Notes under the pieces: generated by a model | The model's input: the letters and a program-made list of their open reading frames with translations, nothing else | What the model was told of the DNA's origin: nothing | The model's database searches: none | In this document: piece by piece, positions 1 to 13,123 of the stretch | Numbering within the stretch: the first letter of the stretch is position 1 | Layout of the letters: each line of letters opens with the position of its first letter | Position numbers and translations under genes: made by a program | Assembly: GCF_000002425.4 (NCBI RefSeq) | Contig: NC_037260.1 | Location: forward strand, 16,201,005-16,265,004 | DNA: 64,000 bases | Direction: 5' to 3' | Source of the DNA: Physcomitrium patens | Taxonomy: Eukaryota; Streptophyta; Bryopsida; Funariales; Funariaceae

Positions 1-1871
1 ACATTTCAAATAGTAATAAAAGTGTATTGATTTTCTGAAAATTGATCCTTGAATGCATTTTATTCTGGTGTGAACATAAATATACATAGTCATTTACAGA
101 CACATAGCATGCCAATGTCAATCATTTATGAAAAAATATATGATCTCTAATTTATATTCAAAATTTAAGAAGCCACTTCAAAATACTTAGAATATATGAA
201 TTGTGACATCATAAACTTCTCAAGGCTACATAATTCAACAAGAGAAAAAGAAAGTATACAAAAAAAAAAAAACAAACAAACAAACAAACAAAAACAAAAC
301 AAAAAAAACAATTGGTTCACTTAGCAAAAGGTCTACTACAAGTCATTCAAACTACAACACACAAGTTCCATTTGAAACCGCTGGTTAAAAAAATCCCAAC
401 TCCAAATACAATGTCAATAGTTTCCCGGCCACTATGTTCCTCTTCATCCACTTCTGAACTCAACCACCATACAATGCAATAGGTGCAAATATCAAAGTCG
501 ACACATTTTCTACCCATCTTGAGAATGGAAACAAATAAGCCTCGTATTCATTGTGGGAAGAACACCGCACTAGCAGTAAAGTTACAAAACAACATATGAA
601 TCTGATGTCAGGCCCTTGTGTGGGTGGGCCAGTTTCAAACCCTAGAAAATATTTAATACAATCACAAACATCCTATTTCCAGTCCCCATCCTTTGTGTTG
701 GCGTGGCAAGTAGACGAGAAAGTCACCGAGCTTTTGATGGAGCTACGTTATGGATGCACGTCGTCATTCAACCATGTGTACATCCATCCGTGACTGATGC
801 ATGAACCTCGGCCATGGGTACCCCACGAGACACCGTGCGAAAAGGAGCACTCTTACCTACCACCGTTTCCAACAAGTGAGGCTAAGAACGAGCCTCCTCC
901 ACATGTAGAGGAGCTTCCAAATTTAGCCCTTCAGTGGTCAAGAGGGGAACACGTATGGTTTCCACGCTTTCTACATTTAGATGGTAATGTGGGACCATGA
1001 ATACTCCTAACCACCACCATGTTGGAGACATGACTGCCAGCGTGCCAATTCTTCTTCCAGCCGTTTTAATTAGTTTGCATGTGCCTTTCTAAATGGGCAA
1101 CTAATAGGATTTTTGGTTCCCCAAACTAGTAATCATCTGAGTATGTACACTTATCTATTGTAGTCCAGTAGGAGAAATGACTTCAGTCTAGTGAATAGAT
1201 AATCTAGTGAATGCCAAATCTTGTACGTAGTCTCATATGCAGTGAGTGAGCTTTCCTCTTGCACTTTGCTATGCCAAGAAATGACTTTTAGAAATCACTC
1301 AATTCGTGTTTGTTTGTTAGTTTATATTTTCATTTTTAGTGTATGATAAGATCTGGGTGGTTTAAGTCCTTTTAACACTGTGCAAGCATCCATGGCCATG
1401 AAAAAACTCTACCTACTCATTGAAGTTGTCTGATGAAGCAAGACTGTTGTTTGCAGTATTTGGTCTTCCTTTATGAAATTGATATTTTTAGGAGGTCTCA
1501 AATCTTTGGACGTGTATTTGAGGACCCATATTTATGAATAATTTAAGAGTGTGGATAATATATTCACTTTACTTGCACATGCAGAAAAAGAAGAGGAAAA
1601 TAGTCGATCTCATTTCATGGTTTAATTAATTGATGCATTTAGTTGTCAGGATTTAACATATGAAGATGCATGAACAGTTTAAAAATGTTACAAGGAAAAC
1701 TAATGAAACTTGCTGAAGGAATAAATTGTTCCTTTAAAGATGAATTATTGATTTAATATTTTACTGCAGTAATTCACTTTGCATGATTTGTATACATGTA
1801 ATCAATAAAATTTGTAGACTAATCATACAAATAAAAATGCAACTAATTCTAATATGACTATATGACTATAT

Positions 1872-1908
<37 letters not shown>

Positions 1909-3290
1909 CACACACACAAATATAATCTAATACTTATTAAAATGAAAATTCTAGATGTATTAAATGAAAATATATCCTGATAAAAAATGGGTAGCATATG
2001 CTAGTCAATACCTTCTATTTGTATTGTAAATTCAAAAAAAGAAAAACAAGTAAATAACAAAAACACAACATCAAAGATATTAATGTAGTTGTGTAATTTA
2101 TTCACATTCATGTGCTACAAAAAAAGTCACATAAAATTATTTATATCAAGATGCTTTAAATCTTTCCTAGAAAACTTAGAACATCGATTGACCGATTCAT
2201 TGATTTAGTATATTAAATATTTGTTGAACAGGGTTTGTTTTCTACTTGGATATAAATTCAATTAGCTTTCAAGTTTAAATAAAGTTTATACGAATACTTT
2301 AAATTTTTACAAATCTTATTTTATTTGTTGAAAAATAATTACTTTAAATCAAAGTTAAAACAATAGGTAATGTAAATTAAAATAATCATACAATTTCGTA
2401 TAATAAAATAAGAGAGCTTACATATGTCCCTTATTTACTTCTTTATTGGTAATTTCCTTTTAAATATTGCCTTTTATTAGACAAATAAATTAATAATCAA
2501 GTTAAAACAAGATTACAATTCTGTTTTTAAAATGCATTATTTATACTTTAATTTAAATCAATTGATTTGCAAACTATATAAAAAAAATTATGTTGGATTG
2601 TGAGAATATAATCAAAAATTTATTTATTAACTAAAGTTGAAGATAAGATAATGCTGAATTAAAAATAATTATGTATTCGAAAGTTAGTCATATAATTGTT
2701 TTCAAAATAGTGTAACAATATAGAGGATATCTGTTTCAATAACATTCCTACTTACATTTTCTATTTACAAGGTGCGCCATCTTTATTATAAAACAATTTT
2801 CATTCATTTCGGACCTCGTGGGTGACAACATGCATGTCGTTTGCAAATAAAAATAAAAATAAAAAACAATTTCACATAGGATTAGGATATTTTTGTTTGT
2901 AACAATTCGTAGTAAAGTAATGCACAAATACTGTAAAGAAAATACTTAGTAAAAATCCAAAAGATCATTAAAATCAAATACAAATGTCGCGCATCAACCA
3001 ACTTGGGTTTTTATCAACTATACAAATGCACACGTGTTTGTCCATTCACGTTAGTATTGATCACACATGACATTATCAGGTACCTTAAAACGATACATTA
3101 CCTTTAATTTTAAGAGATGAATGAAACTCTCACTCTGCCGCAAGGATGACGAATCAATTCGACTCCTCACGTCTGGAGAAACAAATGAGCGAAGAAAGAG
3201 TACCCATGATCGACATTGAATTCCTTCACCGTGCAACGAATGCAAAATCCACCCTCCGTCCCGGTCCCAATCATTCATCCCAATTTATCA
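1..3290. other. Intergenic region upstream of the MRS2-type gene
   Basis: No gene is recognised. Bases 1-540 and 1040-3290 are AT-rich. Bases 540-1010 have a more balanced composition and hold two short adjacent open frames (551-793 and 797-1000, + strand) whose products match no family I know; they look like chance frames. An A-rich stretch with CAAA steps lies near 260-310. A TA dinucleotide run at about 1876-1904 is followed by a short CA run to 1917. The balanced segment could be the tail of a neighbouring transcript, but nothing in the window decides it. Confidence 0.5.
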
Positions 3291-3399
3291 TCTATCCATG
3301 AACACCCACCCACCCTTGCAATGTCAAAGGGAGGAGGGGGGGGTCATCGATAGAATCCTAAGGGAATCCAGAGGGGAGATATGTTTTTGTATATTTCTA

Positions 3400-4367
3400 A
3401 AAGGACGGGGGGGGGGTCGGAGGTCGGTCGGTCGGTCACGTCGTCGGGTCCCTATGGCCACAGGGGGTACAGCAGCAGCAGCAGCACTTGGCTAGGCTTG
3501 GCTTGGCATAGGAACTGCGTGTGTCCCTGGTCCTCGTCCTCCGTCTCCTCGTACTCCGCCCTTCCCTCTCTCGGACCTCGTATTCACTCGGCTCTTGCCT
3601 CGGTGCTCTCCTCGGAAACAACCAAGTCGTGGAGCTCTTGTGTTGAACCTTGGGCCTTGCGCGTGCATTCAATTAGGGTTGCATCGGTGCTGTTGGTTTG
3701 CGTCGCAGGGGGTTTGGGTTTTGGTGGAGAATGGGAGGCAGCGGATTTGGGGAAGAGTGCGGTGGGATTCAAGGCGAGGGGCGAAATCACGCAGCGGAAA
3801 TCTGCATGGCGATCGGAGCGTTGGCGCGGTGGTGCGGCCATGGCTCCTGCCGATGGTGATTTTCGACCGTCGTGTCGAGGCGTAGCTCCCGGTTGCAGAA
3901 ATCGTGTAGCTTTATCGATGAATTGTGGCTCTTGTGCAAAGCGTAATTTGGACACTAAGGATGTGGAGAGGCGGAAGGTGTTGCTGAAGTCGATCCCTTA
4001 GGGTGTGAGGTATCTTCGGAATTGTGCATTGGGACTGTGGTGACGAGAGGCGGCGGAGGAGAGAGGCGCGGCGGGAGCTCGTGCAGTTCTTGGGCTGTGA
4101 TTTTAGTCTTGCGTGAGAATCGGGGGTGAATATTCGTTCTTTAGATTTTGTGGTTGCTCAAGATCCGGTGTGCTCGGTGCTGAAATTTAAGGGAGGATTC
4201 GTTGCGGTGTTGGGTTTTGGTAGAGTCATCCGCCGCAGTTCTTTCGAGGCAGTTGAATCTGGGAGGGATGTTGAGGTTGCGGAGTGGAGCGTAGAGGTTG
4301 CTCTGTCTTTCAATGAACTTGGCTTAGGGTGTTCGATTGCGGGAGATAATTTTTACTAAATATCAGA
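3400..4367 (+). promoter_or_regulatory. GC-rich promoter and 5' leader of the MRS2-type gene
   Basis: Composition changes sharply near 3.3 kb from AT-rich to GC-rich and stays so up to the start codon at 4368. A pyrimidine-rich patch at about 3525-3575 resembles the Y patches seen near plant transcription starts. No convincing TATA box is visible. A short CGGT repeat (about 3420-3437) and a CAG run (about 3470-3486) lie just upstream. Several upstream ATGs are present, so either the leader is long and uORF-bearing or it contains an unseen 5'-UTR intron. The exact transcription start cannot be read from sequence alone. Confidence 0.5.
4126..4359 (+). other. Candidate upstream open reading frame in the MRS2-type leader
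   Basis: This 77-codon frame ends 8 nt before the main ATG at 4368. Its product resembles no known family. If the leader is unspliced here, ribosomes would meet this frame first, and it could damp translation of the transporter. Its position is seen directly; a regulatory role is inference. It may equally be chance in a GC-rich leader. Confidence 0.3.
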
Positions 4368-7300
4368 ATGGCAGATCTCAAAACTAGGCTGTTGCCGCCC
4401 CGGCCGCCAGGTGCAGCTGGCCCGTCGGAGTCCATTTCTAAGAAGTCGGATATGTTAAAGCGGTCGCTGTTCCAAGGCATGGAAGGGGCACCGGTGAAGA
4501 AGCGCGGCCATGGAGTGCGGTCCTGGATCCGAATTGATCCTTCAGGAAATACTCAAATTTTAGAAGTAGACAAGGCCTCGCTAATGCGACGCTGTGATCT
4601 TCCTGCACGAGACTTGCGTCTTCTCGATCCGCTTTTTGTGTACCCGAGTACAATCCTTGGGCGTGAGCGTGCCATCGTGGTCAACTTGGAACAGATTCGA
4701 TGCATCATCACTGCTGACGAAGTGCTTCTGCTTAATTCTATTGATAATTACGTGCTACAGTATGTGAACGAGCTGCAGAGACGGCTGTTAATGAAGAAAC
4801 AGTCTGATATTGCCAGCTTCAAGTGGAGGCCTTCCCCTGCTGATTCCTCGGTCGCTGGGAATGGCAACGACTTTGAGTCGCAGCTCATGAGTCTCGATGA
4901 GCGGAAACATACGCTGCATGACGGGGATATGTTTAGTGGCTCTTCCGCTGATGATCTACCCTTCGAATTTCGGGCGCTTGAAGTCGGTCTTGAGGCTGCC
5001 TGCACGTATTTGGATACGCAGGTGCGCTAGACCTCCTCGATCACCCACAATGTCTGCATTTCGAGGCCTACGTCTCCAGCAACATCAATTAGCCTCCATC
5101 ATAGTTGACTTCAGTTTGCTGTGTCTCAATATTCAGTTTATCTTGACAATCTTGTTTGAAATGCGGCTCAAGCATACACGTAACGCACCTGGTGTATTCC
5201 ATGCATGTGTGTATTGTGGTTGCGCTACCAATCTAATTCTACAGGTTGTAGTTCAATATCAGTCCTGTGTAGTTCGTTGGGAAGACTCACTAACTTTTCC
5301 ACTTGGAATGGATCCTATTTTATACCTGCAGCTGTATTTGGTTTACCTGGATTGATTAGCCTGCGAGTGATGGTAGGAATTCTTCTGTTAATAGCTGCCG
5401 ACATAGCTAGAACTTGGCCAATGAGGGAGGCTGTTATTCTCGTTCCTTTTTCAATTCACTAAACTTCAATGTTAGTTTTAAATTTACATCAACTTTTTAC
5501 CCTTTTTTTCCGGAGATGAAGGCAGTAATCACAAATTAATCTCAATATCATGATACTGCAGAATCTGGAGTCCACTTGTACTGCGCAATGCAATTCGTTC
5601 TCGCCACCTGCTTCAAATTGATGTGGGGCATTCTTGTAGTTGTTGGAGTGTTCTCCTCATGACAGTTCCCTGATATATTTGTTGAACATTTTCAGTTATG
5701 CCAGTAGTACTGGTGCACTAGCATTCTTAGTCACCTTGGTACTTGTTTAGTCTTAATATTTGTTAGATTTTGTCTGATCACGTACATGAGAGTTCTTTCA
5801 GTGATCTACGGTGAAACTTTGTCGAATCCTTTTGTGTCCGCACAAACACTTTCAAACCCATTCTCTGTGCAAGTTACATAGTTCGCAACCACTATTGTGT
5901 TTAGATTTTTTCTTGTATCAGTGGGTCAGTAACGGTCGACATTTAGGTACTAACCGGCTCAACTATTTCTATAAGCTGTGTAACCGCTTCAATTCTAGCG
6001 ACTTTTGGCTCTGTATTTCGAAGTTTACTGTATTATCTAACTCACATTTGCTAACTTGTATTCCATTCATATGAATGCAGGCCGCAGATTTGGAGGAAGA
6101 GGTCTATCCAGTTCTTGACGAATTAACTACCAGGATCAGCACACTTAATCTTGAGCATGTTCGTCGGTTAAAGAGTCGTCTTGTAGCTCTAACAAGACGT
6201 GTACAAAAGGTAAGTCTTGATAGTTTCTATTTCAAGTGTCAGTATTAGCATTTGTCAAGCTGTGGATGTTGCGATGTGCAGAAGCAGCTTTCGCGTATCA
6301 AATTGGACATTTACAAGCGCGGATTATTCCTGAATTACCTGCATGCATGTCCAGGTGCGAGATGAAATCGAACAACTAATGGATGATGACAGCGATATGG
6401 CAGAGATGTATTTAACGGAGAAGAAGGAGCAGCAGGCCGACTTTTCTTTTTTTGATCAAAAATCTGGATCTCATTTGAGCAATATTGGACCAGGGTGTTC
6501 AATGTCGGCTCCTGTTTCTCCTGTTGGTTCACCAGTTGGATCGACACATCAGTCCTACATGGACAGACGACTAGAGAAGAGCTTTAGTCAAAAGTCGAGG
6601 CAGGATAGTATGACTAGTTCAAGAACAACTGAAGTGGAGGAGCTGGAGATGCTTTTGGAAGCATACTTTGTTGTCATAGATGGAACTCTTAACAAGTTAA
6701 CTTCGGTAACTATCTTTCCTTTCTATGTTATTAGCGTCTCTCTCATTAACTTCTGATTAGACTGTTGGTGGACTTTCAGCATTCTTTTATTGTAATCAGA
6801 GCTTAGAGAGAGCTTCTATTTAGATCACAAACATATAGAATGACGTTTACGAGTTGCATACATGCAGTTGAAGGAGTACATAGATGACACGGAGGACTTT
6901 ATTAACATACAGCTGGTAAGTTCACTTCGCGTACAAGAGGGTTGATAGTTTCAGTTGAGATTTGACCAACTTTAATTTCAAGGGACGTGATTTCTACTTT
7001 ACTAGATCCTTTGCTTTGAGTTATTAAGACAGGAATATGGTACGAACTTAAATTAGTTTTACTAGCTTTTTCTGTCGTTTTTCTGTACAGTTTAGTTGGT
7101 TCAATGAGCCAAGCGAGATGAATTTAACAAATGCGAAGCTTTTGATACTAATTTATCTTGTCATCTATGTCTTATTGATAGTTCTCAGCTAGATCAAATC
7201 AGAATCAGTTGTCTGATGTAGCATATTCTGTCCAATCTCCATCTTACAATCGACTTCGTATAGGTTCTGGACGTAGAACATACATGTTACTCATCATCGC

Positions 7301-7564
7301 TAATTTTGTGGGCGATGGGAAATATTTGAACAGGACAATGTGCGGAATCAGCTGATTCAATTTGAGCTTTTGCTTACAACGGCAACATTTGTCTTGGCCA
7401 TCTACAGTGTGGTGGCAGGCGTGTTTGGAATGAATATTCCAATGGCTTTGTTTGACGAGCCTGAGGCCTTCAAGTGGGTTTTAATTATTTCTGGGCTTGG
7501 TGGCGCCCTAGTTTTCATAGCATTTTTATGGTTCTTCAAGCAAAAACGCTTGATGCCGTTGTAG
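4368..7564 (+). CDS. MRS2: MRS2/CorA-family magnesium transporter, five coding exons
   Basis: Exons are 4368-5021, 6081-6209, 6355-6705, 6868-6915 and 7334-7564. All introns are phase 0 with GT..AG ends (donors gtgcgc, gtaagt, gtaact, gtaagt). The joined frame has 470 codons plus stop, within the usual range for plant MRS2 proteins. The ATG has A at -3 and G at +4. Residues 1-218 include the conserved N-terminal block (SWIRID near the start, then DLRLLDPLF and ILGRERAIVVNLE). Residues 219-394 form the long helical region, with an acidic run DDDSDM followed by a low-complexity Ser/Pro stretch. Exon 5 holds TM1 (about 406-425), the signature GMN at 426-428, an acidic loop (D435, E436, E438), TM2 (about 442-462) and the tail KQKRLMPL. 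CorA/MRS2 proteins form pentameric Mg2+ channels with both termini inside. Sequence around GMN is closest in my memory to the Arabidopsis MRS2-1/-5/-10 group. That subgroup and the membrane it serves are inference. Confidence 0.93.
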
Positions 7565-8580
7565 CCATAGTATTTTTGTCTCGTGTATTATTAGTGAAAA
7601 TGTTGAAGTATCTAATTTCTGGAGATACCCGATTCAGATCTAACTTGTGTAAAGCTACTCTTGAATCTTTTTGTAGAGTAATGCTCCTCACTATACGCTG
7701 CAAACTACTTAAACTAGCGCGTTGCAGCGTCATAGAGGTGAAGCATTTGCGCATTTCATGTTTCTTTGTAAACATTAAACTCATTTGCCAAGAAAACATG
7801 CGCAGGTTGAGGAAAGGTCCCTCCTAATTTTAAGAGGCACAATGTCACAGAAAATAGGTCTTTATTTGTAAGACGGGTTTGCTGGACTCTCGTAATAGAG
7901 GGTGGAGCTATTCTTTGTCAATGGTAGAGAATGAAAGCTCGGATACGATTTTGTAAGTAATTTCACTCTATAATTTACTTTGCTAGTGATTATACTTATG
8001 TTAAATGTCCCGAGCATGGCATCTTAGCTGGGACTTCTACTGGAGGCGTAATTCTAAAGTGTATTGTGGTAACACTGATTGGAAGTTCAGGACGTCTTCA
8101 GCTACTCCTCTTTTTATGACCGTGTGTTGTGGACAAGGTTTTGGTGCTTCTTTAGCATGTACCCAGCAGGAAGGATCATGCTATGCGAGCTGCTGTGATT
8201 GCGTATTTCCTGCTCATACCTGTTTATCTGCCTGCTATGTTTGGAGTTATTTCACTGTTGCTTGTCGATCGTCATTCTAGAGATCTCACCTAAAAACTGC
8301 AGTTTGATGTTTGAGCAGAGCTATCCCTACACCATTGTCGGCGTTTGATTGGTGCAGCATGTGAGTGTTGAAAAGGGTACAGCTTGACATGATTGTAGTG
8401 AAACTTAACCTTACCTTTCGAGAGCCTCTTAGCAAGACCATCTTTTATTTCATACTTTTTACTCATGGTTCACATACTAAACCCAAAACCTTAAGGCTCG
8501 ATTTGCCTAGTTTTCTGGATTTTCATGTAATTTTGATTATTGTATTATAATCCTCATCGACTAAACACCTCATAATAAAA
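7565..8580 (+). other. 3' flank and probable 3' UTR of the MRS2-type gene
   Basis: After the stop at 7562-7564 the sequence keeps gene-like composition to about 8.5 kb and then becomes strongly AT-rich. An AATAAA hexamer lies near 8574, but it may be too far to be the true poly(A) signal. Open frames in this stretch (for example 8005-8280) match no family and I treat them as chance. Confidence 0.35.
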
Positions 8581-9190
8581 TATCATATAAATAGAATTAA
8601 TTTAAGTAATGAAGAAATACATAAAATCACATAGACAGAGATTTAATATCAATTTTGAAAAATGGATAAATAAATAAATTAATACATACTTGTACATTAT
8701 GAAAATGCATTAAAAAATGGAATAAATTCCACTTCAGAATTTAGTTTTGTGAAACATATCTAAAATTTATGATGTCTGGCAGATAATATACACATGTATA
8801 TATTTAGTAGCTTCCAATTTAACTATCTTTTGACACATGAGTTTATTTTTACTCCTTGATTGGTAAAAAATGTATAATTATTTCTTTTATTTTTATGATA
8901 CTTTTGGTACTTTATAATAAGCTAAATTTTATTCCTGATGATTATTATTTAGATGATGGCCTGATGGGAGTAGCCCTCATTATCAAAAGGAAAAAGGAAA
9001 ATTCTATTTTATTAGAGTTCTTATTATATCTATATATATATATATATATATATATATGTCATTAAAAAATAAAAAGATCAAAGGAGTAGGAAGAAGAATA
9101 GAGACGAGAAGAGAAGAAGGAGAAAGAAGTAATAGGAGAAGAAGAAAAGAAGGACAAAAGAAAAAAAGAAAAATATATAAAGAAATGAAA
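8581..9190. repeat. AT-rich spacer with TA microsatellite and purine-rich tract
   Basis: A TA run lies at about 9031-9057, followed at 9060-9190 by a stretch made almost wholly of A and G on the + strand. No gene is visible. Confidence 0.6.
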
Positions 9191-11220
9191 GATGATCGAA
9201 AAGGCGAAAGCTGCCCTTGAATGGCGGCAACTTCTTCATGGAGAGGGGTCTAGGGGTCTAGGCCACCCCGGATCCCCCCTCCAGTTTTTGATTTTTTCTT
9301 TCAAAGTACTCTGGGCCCAAACGGCAACAGAATCCCTCTTGGAAGTTTTTTTTCTACATCAATGTGAGTATTTGGAGCGGTGCTGAGGGGAGGACGTCGT
9401 CGTCCACTGATCGGCAGCTGGGTATTTGAGGAGCCACATCTTGTGTTCTTGTGTGTTTTTAAACTAGGGGTTCTACCGATCGGGGTTCTTTTTTCTTTGA
9501 ATTGCGTTCTCTGGATTGTTTTGTTGAATGTGCGAGGGAGTTGCGGCTAAAGACTTTCTCCCGCTCTTGTGTGGTTGTGAGTGGCTCGGTGGGCCGAGCA
9601 TTGTGCAGCGCCAAAGGCCATTGGTCTTGCACAAAAGGATCTGAAAGTCTGCTTTTGGCGGTGCTGGTGCGAGTTTGGAGGAACATCAACGTGCATTGGG
9701 CTTCCATTTTGGTGTCCTTGAGGCGGACGTAAATGGCCCGGTTTGAGTTATGTGAGCTTTATTTTTTCTTTATCCGGCTACCATTTTGGTTGCAGTATTG
9801 CCACTCACTAGTACTGGCTCTAACGGCAATTGATTGCGTTATCAATGAGAGCTTCACAATTACTAGGGTGCTGCTGAAGTGCGGTTGATCAGTTGCGCAA
9901 GAGGGCTTGACAGCACTAGGAAGCTGCTATCAATGATGTCCGACAAATCATGGGTTCCATTGGTGAGACCCCTTGCTATCAATTGTTGTTAGTCGGATCC
10001 TTTGACAAGCAGTAATCTTGAGTTGTTTTGTTTCTCTGTTGGTTGCATTAAGGTGGACGTGAGAATTCTACCTCTTGTTTTTTGTTATTGCAGTGGCATG
10101 CCACAACTCACGTAATCTTCTTCTCTGTTGGATACGAATGGCACTTGTTGTTTCTTGCCATTTTCTGGTTCTACTTTTTTGCATAGTTGTTCTTGAATAC
10201 AGCGCCGTCAAGTGGGGTAGCGACGTTGTAATGGCTCAATTTCACATTAGAAGTCGAGGGAGTCAGTTGTGAGGCTAGTTGCTGCGGTGCTCTTTAGCGC
10301 CATTTTTGTTTTTTCCTTCTAGCAATTGAAGTAAAGCTCGGAACCACATTGTGGGTGGCATTAGAATCAAACTAGGGCGGCAGCGGTCGTCAACTGCGAA
10401 GAGGATCAATATCACGGTAGGTCGGTGGTGGATCTTCTACTTTGCATCGTTTAGTGTTCTCATATGTAGGAAGGGTTGAGACTCAAAATCAGGAGATTAG
10501 AGAGGCCATCTCTGCTTGCTATATGATCGTCGAGTTGGCGGTGACAACTTGGACAGTCTGCATTCCTGCTACCTCCTTCCCTTAGTAGAAATGGAAGATT
10601 ATCTCCGATTAAGCATTACACGTCCACAGTTCCAATTAGAGTTCTTGGGCAGCGATTTTGTCTGTTGGTTGCTATTTACAAGTCGCTAAATTGATCAACA
10701 CGCATCTGGACTTATTCCTGCAAAGGTGATTCACGAGGTGTAGACATCCAATTCCGATTGATCAATTGAGTTAGTAGAAAACATCTGATCTTGCAGCATT
10801 AGGCTGAATGCCTAAGAAGGTAGTTAATCTGAGTTGGATAACATTGACTAGCGAGTTCTTAGCCTAGGTTGTAGAATTGTTACATGGATTTTTTCTTAGC
10901 ATCAACGGAAGATTGCATGAAGGACTTATTGCATGGCGAGTTCCGCGACTTGAGGGTAGAACTCTAGGAGTGCCTCTCTAGGTTTTCCACCATTTTTGTA
11001 TACTGCGGATTGAAGCAAGAACCAAGCAATTAGGCAACTTAACAATGTCAAAAAAAGAAATCAGCAGTGGCCTTATTGCGGTTTGAGAGTGGAGTGTGGG
11101 GAGCCCAGCCGAGATCAACAGTCGTTGAGGAAGAGAAAATCTTGAGGGTTACAGCAGTCTTTGCGTGGAGCGGAAAAGCAAGTTGCAGGTCGCATCACCC
11201 TCCTCTCAGTAAGAGCTTTC
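9191..11220. other. Unclassified non-coding tract of raised GC
   Basis: This ~2 kb is clearly richer in G and C than the DNA on either side. It begins just after the purine-rich tract, with a C-rich patch near 9255-9285. It has no long open frame, no splice-supported exon chain I can follow and no protein homology I recognise. It could be a decayed mobile element, a non-coding transcription unit or a dead gene. The sharp return to AT-rich DNA at about 11.22 kb suggests a real boundary. Confidence 0.4.
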
Positions 11221-11760
11221 CGGATTAGATGATTAGTTAGACAAATGGATTAGGATTGGAATTGAATTAGGTTAATTGAATGAAAATTGAAGTGAATGAA
11301 TAATTAAATTGGATGAAATTTAAGTAGATATTCTCATATTTAGATGAATTATTATATTTGGATCAATATTCATTCAAGGATGAATTTTTGTTGATGGATG
11401 AATATTAATTCAAAATAAATTATAAATAATAAACAAATAGATAAATATAAAATAAAATATACAAATTAAATAATTAAATTAAGAATTAAGAGAAATAGTT
11501 CCTTGAGGCATGTATGTTGTGAATAGATTACTATTGTAAGTGTGAATTAATTGTAGAGGTTTTTGTTTAATAATCTGGGTGTTTAAAAATGATTTAAGAA
11601 TGAGTTGATTGGGATTTAATTAATAACTATAACTTCTAAAATTCCACATAGTCAATTCACTTATTGTGAATTAGAATAAACTTCCAATTAATACAGGTTT
11701 ATTTTAGTTCACAATGTGAATGATTAAAAAATATAAACAAGGATTAAAAATATTTTTATG
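11221..11760 (+). repeat. Left copy of a dispersed AT-rich repeat, inverted relative to 20.6-21.2 kb
   Basis: The reverse complement of 20645-21205 resembles this segment along its length. The clearest part pairs 11660-11721 with 20662-20724 at roughly three quarters identity by eye, and order is kept for several hundred bases around it. It could be one old repeat family inserted twice, or one arm of a large inverted structure. No coding sequence is visible. Confidence 0.6.
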
Positions 11761-12838
11761 TATTTGTAAATTTAATAAGTTAATTAAAAATTAATTAAAA
11801 AATATAGATGTAAATTTTATAAATTATAATCTACAATGTTCTTGTATGAAAAGATTAGAATTATTAAAATTAAGAGAATAATAAATTAATCTAATTTTTT
11901 ATTAAATCAATCTACCTATCATTAAAAATTGGCATATAGATTGTTGAATTCGTTTTCATTATTATAACCATTAATTACATTTGGATATATACAATCATAG
12001 TTTTAAAAAAAATGAAATTTGTACAATTATCCAGGTATCATCAATAACAATAGTTAACTATCAATAGCTATAATAAAGCATTTCTTTCCTTTGATCAACC
12101 TTGTCAAGTCTATAATTTCTTATATATTCAACTATCTTTTTTTTCAACTTACACTATAATCTTATAATTTTTTTGACATTGTGCTTAGTATTTAAGAAGA
12201 GAGAGAAGAAAATGTCTATTCTAAGGTTATTTACATTTTAAAATAAAAAACATGGTACACATGTCTTCTCCATAAGAGAGATATCTTCAATATTTTAAAG
12301 ACATGAAATAAAATATAGATAGGATTGCATATATTTTAAAATATGTAATTTGCAAAGCATTGAAAAGCATACTTTGAAAAGCATTGTATAGATTTCAAAT
12401 GTAATAAGAGATAAATTTATTGTGAGTAAAACAACTTCATTTGTCAATGAAATATAATAAGTTAATTGATTGAGTGTCTATTTAAATGGCATGCATATTG
12501 TTTGCAGGGTAGTATACACTAGCACTTGACAATATCAAATAATCAATATAATTATAGATCTTCTATATCACTTATAGGTTGTTTTATTGCTTAACAATTT
12601 TAACTAGCAGAGAAAGAGATGACTACTGAGATTCTTATTGCCAAAGTGCTACCAAAAAATGTAGTAACTATATAATATAAAAGAGATTCTAAAAGTTGTA
12701 TAATTACTTGTAATATTTAGAATGAGTGCCAATAATTGCGTCATATCACTCTTAATAGTCGTTTGCCTATTTTTTGTCTTATAAAAACTTGAAGTATTGT
12801 TTATTATAAATTTACTTATTAATGCAATAAAGACAAGA

Positions 12839-12883
<45 letters not shown>

Positions 12884-13118
12884 TTTAATGGACATTAATC
12901 CAACTAATTTACTTGTATAGAAATATTTGATCTATATGTATTGATACTAATCATAGTCCAATACTAATAAATTCCATTAAAATTATCTTTCCAACTTCAA
13001 TGGTCTTACTTTGCATTTGAAATATTAAAAATAATGTATTAGCTAACTATAAGAAATATTTTGCATCCAAATTGGAAGCATGGTGGTTGTTATTTCTTGC
13101 AAATTGGACCAATATAGT
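11761..13118. other. AT-rich spacer, no gene seen
   Basis: This stretch is very AT-rich, with stops in all frames. A 40-base AT dinucleotide run lies at about 12841-12880. I see no recognisable element ends or protein remnants. Confidence 0.6.
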
Positions 13119-13123
13119 GAGTG

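Noticed and set aside
551-1000. Two adjacent short + strand frames upstream
   Set aside because: No recognisable product, no splice or start context linking them, and balanced base composition makes chance frames likely.
3381-4001. 206-codon + strand frame in the GC-rich leader, plus overlapping minus-strand frames
   Set aside because: High GC lowers stop frequency in all frames. The products are Arg/Ser-rich with no family resemblance, and the region fits a leader of the MRS2-type gene.
8005-8280. 91-codon frame after the transporter gene
   Set aside because: Cys/Trp-rich composition without homology; it lies in the probable 3' UTR.
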